Assembly: GCA_024305745.1 (NCBI GenBank)
Contig: JAHRBS010000006.1
Coordinates: 188,501-252,500 of the forward strand
Reading direction: 5' to 3'
Length of the DNA: 64,000 nt
From: Polyporus tsugae
Taxonomy: Eukaryota > Basidiomycota > Agaricomycetes > Polyporales > Polyporaceae
The position numbers and the translations under genes were made by a program. The notes under the pieces were generated by a model, which worked only from the letters and a program-made list of their open reading frames with translations, made no database searches and was not told the origin of the DNA. Within the stretch, counting starts at the first letter, position 1; every line of letters begins with the position of its first letter. Positions 1 to 9,609 of this stretch are shown piece by piece.

Positions 1-2
1 TG

Positions 3-293
3 GATATCTCGTCTCAAGCCGAACTTTCGCTGTGCAGCGACTCCCATCTATCCGACGTGGATTCCGAAAGGCCTATCGCCGCATGGAACCCGCGGCTGTT
101 CGTGCGTGAGAGAGGGGGGATGCCGCCGGATGTGGGGTACGCGGAGTCGCCTTCGCGTTCGCCGCTGGTACGGCATCCGTCTCTGCCGTCTGGCATCGCC
201 ACAGTGGCAGTTTCAAGCACGGAGGAGGAGGAGGAGGAGGAGGGAAGCAGGCTTGACGAAGGACGTCCCGTTTCTGCCTCGTCAACATGCTGA
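3..293 (+). CDS. C-terminal tail of a putative membrane protein (gene cut by left window edge)
   Basis: Open frame entering from the left edge and ending in TGA at 291-293; the start lies outside the window. The 96 visible residues are hydrophilic and rich in Ser, Pro, Arg and Asp/Glu, with a run of seven Glu codons (GAG)n near 221-241. There is no membrane segment or catalytic motif in the visible part. A short stretch around residues 24-33 (IAAWNPRLFV) is matched at DNA level by sequence near 1931-1957 downstream of the transmembrane segment of the neighbouring decayed gene, so I read this as the cytoplasmic tail of a paralogous single-pass membrane protein. That assignment is inference from one short similarity; the frame itself is clear. 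No function is known to me for this tail type. Confidence 0.5.
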   Translation, partial: DISSQAELSLCSDSHLSDVDSERPIAAWNPRLFVRERGGMPPDVGYAESPSRSPLVRHPSLPSGIATVAVSSTEEEEEEEGSRLDEGRPVSASSTC

Positions 294-900
294 TGCGGAA
301 ACGGCATCCATTCACGCGCCACGCCTGCTATGTCCAAGTCCACCCCGGAATATCGCACCGCGACCGTCCATCCGGGTTCCGATGGTGTTGACGCACAGAG
401 GGGGGATTATCGGATCTCAGTTAGTAACTGTCCATGTACAGTATGTTGATTGAAGTGCGGTTCTGATGCTCTATGTAATCGTGGTAATGCCTACGCCCAT
501 CCTCTGTGCTATGTCTAGTACACTGTCATGTCGACGGCCAACTGCGCTGGGTCGATTCGGTCGATTCGGCGCACGACTGGACTGAGGGCAACGCCTTTCG
601 TGGTCTTATACGCCTCGTGCGTCCCATATCCAGTGGATCCTTCAATCGGCGAGTCGCTAACGCAAGTGCACTATTGCAGCACTACGTGTCAGTTCGCGTG
701 ATTGTTGATCATCGTGGTATGCCCTCGAACACGACAGGCGGGATTTTATCGAGCAACTGTCACCGGGATCGTGGCTTCTGTCGTTGCTGAGGTAAGGGGA
801 TATTGGTGTGTAGCCATGCTCGAATTGACTTACCTGTCGTAGGTTTTGCACCGCGGGTACACATCCAAACGCGATCTCCATGGGGAGACCACACATCCAG
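294..900. other. Intergenic region between two paralogous membrane-protein genes
   Basis: No reading frame here looks like a gene; the frames present are short and overlap on both strands. It should contain the 3' flank of the left-edge gene and the promoter of the decayed paralogue at 901. I cannot point to a convincing TATA box or polyadenylation signal. Confidence 0.4.
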
Positions 901-2000
901 ATGCGTGCTCTCCTCCTTTTCACCTTGGTCACCCTCACGATGCTCCCTTCGGGTATCCTCTGCGATATTACTGCGGCACCGGCAGCACCAAACGACTCGT
1001 TGTCGATACAGCCTCCTGATCCACTGGCAGCGCCAACCTACGGAAAGTCCTCCATGTTCCAGTGGGCAGGAAACCGCCCCAACTTCACCTTGAAGCTCTT
1101 CGACATGACGCCTACCCTACGCGTGGATGTTCCAAACATATCCGGCCATTCGTTCACTTAGAGTCGGGTGGACGTCCCAAGTGGGACCGAAATGTACCTC
1201 ATGCTCACGGACGCACTCTCGAACTCGACATACTCTGGTAAATTCACGATCCAGAACCACGGATGGCAGGCGATTGATTCCTTCACCGCAAGCACGGAGT
1301 CAATCTTTGTTGGAGGTACTGCGGGTGCTATTTGTTTTCGAACGTCTGTACTGACCGTGAGATATGTATATGTTTATCCCCCAGGAGCTTCAACCTTTTC
1401 CGCATCGACATCTCAGTCTATAGTAGGTCAAGTTTCGTCACCCGCCCAAACTACGACGACGGTGGCTGGGCACGTTTCGTCAGATGCTGCCTCCCACACT
1501 GTGTCCGAGGACACTTCGGTCCGTGCCAACGCCAGCTCCGTGGCTCTCCACCGGCTCTCAGCACCGGAGCGATAGCCGGAATCTCTCTCGGTGTCCTCAT
1601 CGTCGTTACGGCAGCCATAGCGTGTCTCTTTATACTCTACAGATGCGGGCGGCACCAATGTTCAACGGGCCGAATTCGCTCAAGATGGACTCGGAGGAGG
1701 GTGACGTTCGAGTCTGCCACGAAAGGAAGTACGTGTCTTAATGACTACGGCCCAAAGTCAACCCTTACTGACGGTCGGGTGAATATGTATTCCCGGCCAG
1801 TGTTCAACACAGAGGTCCCTAGTATGCTCCATTGCTCTCCGAGTCCCCGGTGGCAGTGCCCGTCGTACCCTTTCGAAGATCCAGAGACAATTAGAGCACG
1901 CAATCATCCGAGACAAGGCCGGGGAAAGCGGTGGCATGGAACCCTGGGGCTGTTCGCATGCGACATGTCCATGGCTCGCAGTGTTCCCTCTCCCGCCTGC
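901..2000 (+). pseudogene. Decayed single-pass membrane protein gene (signal peptide, extracellular domain, Ser/Thr linker, TM)
   Basis: The Met codon at 901 starts a good signal peptide (MRALLLFTLVTLTMLPSG); an upstream in-frame Met at 880 would put charged residues before it. The frame runs through a Pro/Asn-rich ectodomain and meets TAG at 1159-1161. The same frame then continues with plausible protein (VDVPSGTEMYLMLTDALSN) and a Ser/Thr-rich linker. The transmembrane helix (GAIAGISLGVLIVVTAAIAC, about 1567-1626) sits in a different frame, and an acidic tail segment (NSLKMDSEEGDVRV) in a third. One stop plus at least two frame changes argue for a pseudogene. The order of parts matches the common basidiomycete layout of signal peptide, small ectodomain, Ser/Thr stalk, TM and basic tail. 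A 39-bp intron (gtggat...cttag) could remove the stop, but that is very short. A frame open from 1332 to 2327 covers the TM but mixes unrelated reading and is probably fortuitous. Confidence 0.5.
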
Positions 2001-2459
2001 GCATCAAACCATCGACGCTTTCGAGTGGCCCTGAACTTGAAAGCAATGTATTACGTCAACGAGGGTAATCGAAGTAAGTACGAAGTGGAATGCAATCACT
2101 GTCCAGACTCCACGCCGCGAAAGGCTTCCGACGGCTTCGCGATGGTCTGTATTCCACCAGATTACGCTCCATATATTTTCTCAGTGCGAGACAACGACCG
2201 CCGAACGCCGCGACTCGTGTTGCGAAGAGGGACGCACTTCTATCTCAGTAGGCGGCTGGACTTCAGACTAGAACAGCTCACATGGTCGCGCAGATGCTCT
2301 CTGGTTCGCAGATCCCTCAAAACGTAAAGGTTCGCAACAGGTAGGATTACAACAGACCATTATCTTCACAACACGCCGGGTACAGAGTTTCCGTAGGGTA
2401 TGCAAAATATAACACTGGCAAACTCGGGATACAGGGCGACACGACAGCGCCGCGGGGCT
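2001..2459. other. Convergent 3' intergenic region
   Basis: Lies between the end of the decayed plus-strand membrane-protein gene and the stop codon of the minus-strand protease. I see no gene with a start, splice sites or a recognisable product. It presumably holds the 3' ends of both neighbours. Confidence 0.35.
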
Positions 2460-4011
2460 TTAGTTGGTGGTCGCGGACGTGTACTGGGTGGTCGCGAACC
2501 CGACCTGGCTGTTCGCCACGTCGTAGACGTAGTAGAACCGTTGCAGCCACGAGTACCCGTTGATGAAGTCGAGGCCCTGGCCGCTGTTCGACCCCAGGTC
2601 CGAGACGACGAGGTAGATGCTGCCGGAGTCGCCACCGATCGCGCTGTTGAGCTGCACGGTGCCGAGGCAGAAGGTCAGCGTCTGGCACGGACCACGCGGC
2701 GCAGAGAGCGGGGGAGGGAGATAGACGTAGACGTACCGAGCGGGGCCAGATCTGCGCGTTCGCCGTGAACTCGTACGTGTTCTGCGGCCGGACGAGACAT
2801 CAGTTCCCTCAATCACACCGTAGGAGACAGAGGCCACTCACGTCGCCGATCGTGAAGAACAGGCTCTTCAGCTTCTTGTACTGCGAGCTGCTGATCTTGA
2901 GCAGGCCAGTCGTCTTATCGGCCTTCGCGCCAGTCGCCTTCTTGTACGCGTCGAAACCATCCGTGGCGATCAGCAGGAGCGTGGTGCCGGTGTCGGTGAT
3001 ACCAGCGGTCGTCGACAGAATCGTCGTGCCCGAGCCGTACGTGATCGACTGGTCGATGCCGACGTAGTTGGACGCTGGGGAGGTGCTAGTGATCGGGCTG
3101 CGCTCCAGCATCCCCGCATGAGCCAAGAGTCCGAGCCGAGCAGGGTGGAAACAGTACGCACACATAGTTCAAGTCGCCAGTGTACCTCGACGAGTCGACG
3201 CCGCCGAAGTTCAACGCACCGCTCGCCGAGGTCGCCGAGGCGGGCGTGAAGGCAATCCCAATCACGTCGTCGTTGATCAAACCCTGCGAGTACGCGTTGT
3301 CCAGCACCGTCGGCACGGTCTGTCCATCCGAGACGGTACCGCTAGTCAACCCGGTCGGGCCAATGCTAACGAAACGGGTTAGCGCAGAGTCAGAGCTGCG
3401 AACCCCCCCCCCAGGGCGAACGTACCCAAGGATACCATCCACGCCGTCGAATCCTGAGGACGAGCTGGCTACCGAGATGCCTTGGTTCGGGATCGTCAGA
3501 GATCCAAGCGTAACGGTGTCCGTGTACTGCTCGCCGGAGAACTGCCCAGAGCCGTACGACACGGACTGCACGGCAAGTAGCATTGTCATCAGCACAGATC
3601 CCGTCCCGCGGCGACGAAAGCAATGCGACTCACGACCGTGTTTCCGGTGTCCTCGCTCGTGTCCGTCGGGTTGTAGGACTGGCCGGCGCCGATGAAGGTG
3701 TTCGAGCTACCGGTGTCGACGAGGAGGGTGTACGTGGTCGCGGGCGAGCCGACGCCGACCTCGGCGGCGTAATAGGTGTCCGTGTTGGACACGAGGACGT
3801 CCGCCCGCTTGGAGCGGCCCCCCTTGGCGTGGCCGACGTTCTTGAGCAGTTGCGCACGAGCACGGTCCTGCTCGAGGATCGAGGCCGCCCCCGTCGACTT
3901 GAACCGCCGCGCGATCGACAAGGAGATCGTCGAGTCGCGGACGACGACCGGAGACGCCGACACGGTCGCGGCGACGGTGCAGAGAGCGAGGAGGGTGGAG
4001 AAACGGGCCAT
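2460..4011 (-). CDS. Secreted aspartic protease, peptidase family A1 (polyporopepsin-like)
   Basis: Pepsin-fold endopeptidase, secreted as a zymogen and active outside the cell at acid pH by family knowledge. I place five exons: 4011-3634, 3565-3162, 3097-2842, 2781-2737 and 2681-2460, with GT-AG introns of 68, 64, 60 and 55 bp; phases agree and give 434 aa. Residues 1-20 are a signal peptide (MARFSTLLALCTVAATVSAS). A propeptide follows, with a Lys-Arg pair at 68-69 as a likely kexin-type maturation site. The first catalytic motif is DTGSS at Asp99, the flap Tyr lies in VSYGSGQF near 130, and the second motif is DTGTT at about Asp296. The C-terminus (QVGFATTQY) is typical of A1 enzymes. All key residues are present, so the enzyme should be functional. 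Length fits basidiomycete polyporopepsin precursors. The gene is convergent with the decayed membrane-protein gene on its left. Confidence 0.93.
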
Positions 4012-4088
4012 TGCGGACTCGAAAAAATCGACGGGGCGGGGAGGAGCAGGAGCGAAAATCCTGGTGGGACCAGCGGAGCCAGTCTACG

Positions 4089-4096
4089 CTTTTATT
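4089..4096 (-). promoter_or_regulatory. TATA-like box of the aspartic protease gene
   Basis: The minus strand reads AATAAAAG here, 78-85 bp upstream of the protease start codon at 4011, a normal distance for a fungal TATA element. The stretch in between is pyrimidine-rich on the coding strand. The assignment rests on position and sequence only. Confidence 0.35.
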
Positions 4097-4099
4097 CTT

Positions 4100-5417
4100 G
4101 CCCTGCACTGCGGTTGCTTCGCGCCGCTACCGAGTGAGGCACTCCCTGGACAATCCAAGGCCGTCAGCATCAGGAACAAGGATGTACGAAAGGATCAGCA
4201 CATACACAGCCACAATGGCGTTTTGTCGCTATTATTAACGGGGTTCGAGAGTCGCATGGAGGCCATCAGTAGGCTATCGGCCGTCGATCGCTTCCGATTG
4301 CGTAGTAGGTCCCAGTAGGTCACGACTAGTAAGTCCAATGCGCCTTCTTCCCAATCTTCGGCCTTCGGGACTCTTTGGCAATGAGACCCATGGGACCCTT
4401 TTCATTGGCTTGTTGAGGGAAATATTGGTCTGCGTAAACCGAAGCTGGACGTCGATTACTGTGAGACGTTGCACAAGGAACGCGGTTGAGCGATTATGGA
4501 CCCACCTGACAGTGGTAGATCTCGTGCCCATCCGCCTTCCTCGTGTGGTGCGAGTAAGTATGGACAGATGTGTACAACACCACCATGAGGCACCATGTAG
4601 TGTGTCATATGAGGTCATACTGTATGTGAATGAAACTTGTGAGTGCTGGGGTGGTAACTAAGATAAGATAGCAGCCGACGTATCTACGCAGGCCTGATAG
4701 CAGATATGTAGTACCTCTGCTTTGAGTAACAGGTATCGCAACCATGTGCAGCGGTGAACGCAATGAACGGACACGGTATGCTACTCGGGACCGGAACGAG
4801 CACACGAAGGGCTCGTGCGCAGCAGTGCCATGTGTGTGGTAGCTATATATAGCAGTACGCTAGCTGCTGGACCTGAGTAACTGAGTTTACGACTCACTTT
4901 TGCTCGGTTACATATCAAGTCGTCAACGACTGTAACTGCGGTACTGATGACCATTGGATGTCGCCATCGAGAGAATGCGCGACGTAGTACTAGTGCACGT
5001 TGCAGGAGGGGTAAACGGATTAGCTATGGTGTACTGTACCTGAGCGCGCAATTTCAGACTGAGATTTGGAAGTCAACCATGCGTGTGTGTAGAGACGTAC
5101 AATATTTGATAACGTTCATTGTTTCGTTGCAGGCTTTGAGAAGCGCATCTTTGAGGCCACTTATTCCGATACCAGGAGATAGTAAGGAAGTTTTGACGAT
5201 GCTCATCCTCCATTATCCTAGGGGTTGAGCACATTCCACACCGATTTTGCGCCACGAGGACCATGAGCTTCCGTAGTCAGTACATCATCCATATAGATCT
5301 AAGCTACGCCACGACGTCCCCAACCCGCTCCGGGCAAGCAGCTGGGTGTCGGCTAGCGAGCGATGGCATGGTGTTAGCACTTCCAATCCCCACCCAAACG
5401 CATGTGCGAAAACGTGA
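4100..5417. other. Gene-poor intergenic stretch
   Basis: About 1.3 kb, visibly richer in AT than the flanks, with frames under 120 codons on both strands and no signal peptide, domain motif or consistent splice pattern. It holds a 12-bp palindrome (gctatatatagc) near 4842-4853 that could be a TATA region, but I find no gene to go with it. It lies upstream of the divergent protease promoter and beyond the 3' end of the small secreted protein gene. Confidence 0.4.
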
Positions 5418-6102
5418 TCACGTATAGCTCTCGAGGATTGTGTACTGAGTCAGCGCAGTGCGCCCGGTGCCGTCGGTGACCTGGATCTCGACCGTGTAGC
5501 TTGTGGAGTGCGATGGTTGTCAAAGCGATTGCAGGCAGGGGCCCAGGGCAATCGTGACGTACCTGAGGCCGCGTCATTGACGAATGCGTAGGACGTGTCC
5601 TGGAGGCTTCCGGTGTCAACGACGGGGGCTGCGGCTCCGCGACGTGCAATGTACACACTGTCAAGTGCAGGGGAGACGGACGTTTCGTCAGCAGAAGAGA
5701 GCGAGCTCGAGAAATGTGGAAGAAACTCACAGCTATGGGGCGCGTCCATGTGATCCGGGAGGAACAGAGAGGGTCATTAGCTGGGATGGCATGGGTGATG
5801 GGATTGAAAGCGACTACGCACGAGACCGTATGGGGCTAGACAGGTCTGAGCAGTACCACATTAGAAGGGCTCGTGGAAGTGTATTCAGACAGCTACTCAC
5901 TGACGCCACCCTCCCAAGTGATCTCAGTACTCGCGCACTGCGTCTGGTCACTGGTCAGCGCTACCAAACGGCGCGTGTCAATACCAGTCGGTTGGACTTC
6001 AGCATGTGGAATGCGAACGTCCACGCTGACAGTGAAGGCACCCTGGACGATAGAACCTGCCACGAGACTGGCGAGCAACACGAACGACGCGGCGAACTTC
6101 AT
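5418..6102 (-). CDS. Small secreted protein, beta-sandwich Knh1/Kre9-like type; middle exon unresolved
   Basis: The start at 6102 opens a clear signal peptide (MKFAASFVLLASLVAGSIVQ) and exon 1 runs to 5901 or nearby, ending in ITWEGGV before a GTGAGT donor. The last two exons are well defined by reading: one ends in DTSYAFVNDAASGT at 5559, and the final exon 5499-5418 reads YTVEIQVTDGTG to a TGA. The join uses a 59-bp intron with a weak donor (GTCACG); the better-looking GTACGT four bases upstream would break the frame. The ITWxGG opening and the late ASGTYTxxIxVxDGTG strand resemble the Ser/Thr-rich, often GPI-linked Knh1/Kre9-like secreted proteins common in Agaricomycetes. I could not fix the boundaries between 5900 and about 5700, where an extra exon is possible, so the middle of the protein is unknown. 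Confidence 0.6.
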
Positions 6103-6180
6103 TGCAGTCTTGAGTGGAAGGAGGAGTGAGCGAGCGAGCGAGAAGAAACGAAGGATGTTTAACGTACATGTTCAGGTTCG

Positions 6181-6190
6181 ATATATATAC
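6181..6190 (-). promoter_or_regulatory. TATA box of the small secreted protein gene
   Basis: The minus strand reads GTATATATAT about 80 bp upstream of the start codon at 6102, followed by a run of short CT-rich repeats (CGCT) down to the ATG. Position and sequence fit a core promoter. Confidence 0.5.
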
Positions 6191-7227
6191 TTCGTAGCTG
6201 TCTATGGCATCACGGCCTGGATCTCCGGTGAGAGAAAGTGTCGGTCAAGACTGAAGCAGGGGGGTCGATAAATGCCCGCAGGACAAAATGGTTGAAAAGG
6301 TCTCTCAAGGCCGCGTGTGGAACATTCACCAATCCCATCTACTCGGCTAAGTCTGTACAGGCTCAGCTTCGGACCGAGCTACCAGAGGGAGAGCAATACT
6401 GACCTCTCCGTAGCAAGTCTTGGACCGAGATGAAGATACGCGGGTAGACACGCTCTGAGCGTGGCTTTATCAGTTACCATCATCGCAGATCCACGTCGGT
6501 ACTTGACAGTTCGCGCCGCACTCGCATATATTCCAATTCTACCAGAGGCGTCGGGCGTGGGGGTGAGGGATGACGGGCAGCTGCCTGCGATCGGGGTGGC
6601 CCAAAGTCTGGGTGGTGGATAGAATGCGATGGCGGTGGTACGAGATACGCCAGGTGGGGTCTGGCGAGACATGAAAACGCAGGATACGAGACTCACAGTT
6701 TCTAAGCTCGGAGACTCTTCAAGCTTATCTCAGCCCTCTACGATCCTTCGTCGGACGCTCTCACTTCCGTTGGACTTTCTGAGAGGGAAAAATCGCACAT
6801 GAGTCTCGTGCCGTGATACCTATGGCCAACTTGCAAGCCGTTTTCGAAACACAAACAGGACATACCTTGAGCTCCAATCCGCGAGAGAGATGACATGTAT
6901 GCGCGAAGCGTCGTTCCTTTCATATATAGACGAAGTATGAGGACGTAATCAAGGATACAATGGCAAGTTGGGCCGGCAGTTATAACTTATATGCTCAAAG
7001 AGTGAGTTATCGAAAGTCGACGCAGGCTACACGGCGGTGAGGGCCGGTTTACCATTAATACAACCTCCTTACGTAACTATACCTGTTCAGTGACCCATTG
7101 ATAAGTATTCCCCGGTCACCATACATTACCATGCTACCGAGAGTATACATACATCGTCCCTCTCGTCCTCCTCGACTTCTTCTAATTTCTATGACTTTCA
7201 TAATATAGTGCAGCACATACCTAGGAT
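6191..7227. other. Intergenic region left of the tandem array
   Basis: No convincing gene. Minus-strand frames at 6379-6696 and 6738-6923 are open, but they have no recognisable domain and the introns needed to join them would be too short. Recognisable similarity to the repeated units begins only near 7165-7228, so this is the single-copy flank of the array. Confidence 0.35.
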
Positions 7228-7319
7228 GGCCTTGCGCCTGGATCCTCTGGTTGTCATGGATTTCTTCTGACGTGAACCGTGAAATGTGAGCAAGTCTCGG
7301 CTGGTCACGCGCGGCAGTC

Positions 7320-7369
7320 TTGTCCTCTTCCGTCCTCCTGCCTCGTCCTGCCTCGTCCTCCTCTCCACC
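7320..7369 (+). promoter_or_regulatory. Pyrimidine-rich core promoter region of the U1 esterase
   Basis: CT-rich tract (cctcttccgtcctcctgcctcgtc...) 120-170 bp before the start codon, typical of transcription start regions in filamentous fungi. The same tract, with more perfect CCTCCTG repeats, lies at 18523-18588 (U2), 29553-29618 (U3), 40645-40705 (U4), 51880-51940 (U5) and 63100-63160 (U6). U1 has a shorter, degenerate version, so its expression may differ. Confidence 0.4.
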
Positions 7370-7491
7370 CATCCCCGTCTACCTCTCCCTGAGCCTCTGG
7401 AAAAGTGTTCATCAACTTGAGGACATCTCAGACTTATTTGGACACCCTCTTCGCCCGCGGTTGCCCCGTCATCCTCTCGTCGCACCCCGCA

Positions 7492-9182
7492 ATGAAGATC
7501 GTGCTGTGTTCCCTTGCTCTGTTGCCATCGCTTCTGTTTGCGACTGCACTGCGCGTATATGATCCAGGATCCTCTCAGCATGTCTTGGCACCACCTCAGG
7601 CGGAAGACAACAACGATATTCACCTCGCCGTCTCTCCTGTCTGCGGCCCACTCTCGGGGACCGTATCCGATGTCAACGCGGGAATCGACTTGAAGCGCAT
7701 CAAGACCATTGTTGCGTTTGGCGTACATTCCCCTTTCACTATGGCGCGATGAGGTTCAAGCTTGACGAACACGAGACTTTAGGATTCTTACACCGATGGC
7801 GGCCGGACTGACGGCGGACCACTTGCTCCTCCTGTCATCGTTCCCCCGGATGCGGGCGCTGGCGGGAGATCTACGGATGGGAAGGTCTGGGTGGAGAACT
7901 TAGCGGATGACATTGGGGCGACGCTGATGGACTATGCGGTGAGTTCGTTATCTTTGAATGACAGTTCTGTCTGTTCTGACCTTGAAGGTCATTCCTCGGC
8001 GACCAGCAATCCGGCGCATGCACAGATCTCAGCCTGTGGCCGAGCGCGATCAGGAAAGTTGACTTCCTCGGCCAAAGTGAGTGTACACCTTTCTCTTGTC
8101 GTCTGTCCTAGTGCTCCCGCCCCTGCCCGTGCGAGGGAAGGGTGGCATGCGTCGCGTGCGCGCGCATATATTCAACCTGTACATGTTACAAGAGTTCGCG
8201 TTACCGTTCCTGTCTGGGGATATTGTATGCGCCGGACAGGATTTGGCAAGTCGCAAGCGTGCAGAACCTGAAGGTGAAGGCCACTACGGCATTCGTAACA
8301 CGCACTAGAGACAATTTCTGCCCCCGTGTAGCCTGTATCGAACTGCCGTCTTCAATGCAATTGCGGCCACGTCTAGTATTTTTGTGAATCAGCACGTTCC
8401 TGACGCGGCCACAGTGAGGACCTTCCTTGGTCAGTCAAACAATCTCGACCCCGACTCCACATTATATGTCGTCTTCTTCGGAATAAAGTGCGTGCCATGT
8501 TCCACATCTTCTGTCGTGAACATGACTTGATAGTACCTCCCCAAGCAGCGACTTCAGCGATTCAAGGTGTACGTCAATCCCTTCGCACTCTTCCTCTCCA
8601 CATCTAACATCCTTTTCGCTTCCAGACGACGGCGAAGCCAACCTCCAAGCCGCGGCGCAAGTCATTCTCTCTCAGATCCGGATCCTCGCCTCCGCCCCGA
8701 CGAACGCGCGCAACTTCCTCCTCGCCGACGTCTACGGGCTCGGCACCCACACGCCAGCGGGCGATGCGATGGTGCAGACCGTCTACTCTGGTCTCTTTGA
8801 CCTCCACCGCGGCGTCAACTCGACGGGCCGCGGCGAGGGCGTCGACGGGCGGACACCTTTGGGCCCGAAGCTGAATGTCGCGTTCTCTCAGTTCAGCAGG
8901 ATCTGGGACGGGGTGTTCGGGCCTGAGCCGGGGTACAAGGCGTTTGGATACGTGAGCACGGAGGCGTGCATTCGGATTTGCTGCGTGACGACGGGGATGT
9001 GCGACGATCCGGAGCACTATTTCTACTACATACCCAGGTGAGTGGTTGTGCGGTCACCTTCAACCGAACCATCTGAGGCTGACACTGGTTTGGCCTGTGT
9101 CCGCAGTCATCCGTCGAAGGAGGGGATGAGGATAATGGCAGATTATGCAGAGGAGGTCCTCGAGCGGTGCGTCGAGGCTTGA
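7492..9182 (+). CDS. Secreted GDSL/SGNH-hydrolase esterase (CE16-like), copy 1
   Basis: Predicted extracellular ester hydrolase; by family it would remove acetyl or other acyl groups from plant-wall sugars or lipids, but the substrate cannot be read from sequence. Seven exons: 7492-7722, 7783-7938, 8007-8080, 8377-8487, 8549-8568, 8626-9037 and 9107-9182; all phases agree and give 359 aa. Residues 1-19 are a signal peptide (MKIVLCSLALLPSLLFATA). Block I is VAFGDSYTDGG with nucleophile Ser79, exactly across intron 1. QSGACTDLSLW follows, block III is FGIND with Gly189/Asn191, and the catalytic His is His336 in IPSHPSKEGM. The usual DxxH aspartate is not at His-3 (Ile there). Exon 5 is only 20 nt. 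Intron 3 is 296 bp against 57-69 bp for the others. The intron-3 donor used (GTGTAC at 8081) keeps frame; the nearer GTGAGT at 8077 would not. Confidence 0.87.
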
Positions 9183-9504
9183 GAATCGGCGCATAACTTG
9201 GAAGTTCCTGGGTGCGTGTATGGAGGGTTGTGAGCGGTTCTGCGCGAGTTGATCATGGCTGCACCCAGGTCAAAGAGCGTGAATGTACGTTGTAGTATAT
9301 TCTCATATGTGAACATTGTACAGTGTCCAAGCACGCTCGCATCATCCATAGTCGAGTCCAGCGCGAATCGGAGAACTTTCTGGGCATGCGGCACACCTCG
9401 TGGGTGATCGCGGCGAGAACGCGGGGGCTGATGCTGATGTGCACGGAGCCGGTGTTTGTTCGAGGGTCCATTCAGCCAGAGAAACAAACACGGACTCTGA
9501 CAGC
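9183..9504. other. 3' flank of U1 esterase
   Basis: Untranslated and intergenic sequence, well conserved in all units. Frames crossing it are not supported by splice sites or composition. Confidence 0.4.
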
Positions 9505-9609
9505 GTACGGGAGAGCGTGCGGGGGAGAGTACGGGGGAGAGTATGGGGGAGGGTACTGGGTAGGGTACGGGGTAGGGTACGGGGGAGGGTGTTGGTAGGG
9601 TACTGGTAG
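9505..9609. repeat. 12-bp minisatellite (gtacgggggagn), U1
   Basis: About 8-9 imperfect tandem copies of a G-rich 12-mer (gtacgggggag plus a, t or c), drifting to gggtagggtac variants at the right end. The same locus exists in U2-U5 with different copy numbers. Confidence 0.85.

Noticed and set aside
1332..2327. A 331-codon plus-strand frame as a single gene
   Set aside because: It joins a TM segment to compositionally odd sequence, has no start context or signal peptide, and overlaps better evidence for a frameshifted membrane-protein pseudogene.
5374..5730. A 118-codon minus-strand frame over the small secreted protein
   Set aside because: It reads through the introns of the 5418-6102 gene in another frame and loses the family-like DTSYAF/DAASGTYT reading.
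8603..9017. Long minus-strand frames of 137-138 codons opposite the esterase exon 6 in each unit
   Set aside because: Shadow frames of a GC-rich conserved exon; their reading follows the plus-strand codon bias.
9400..9609. Repetitive proteins encoded by the minisatellite (VRGRVRG, YGGEYGG, SPVLSPV types)
   Set aside because: They are translations of a 12-bp repeat in several frames, differ in frame and length in each unit and have no gene context.
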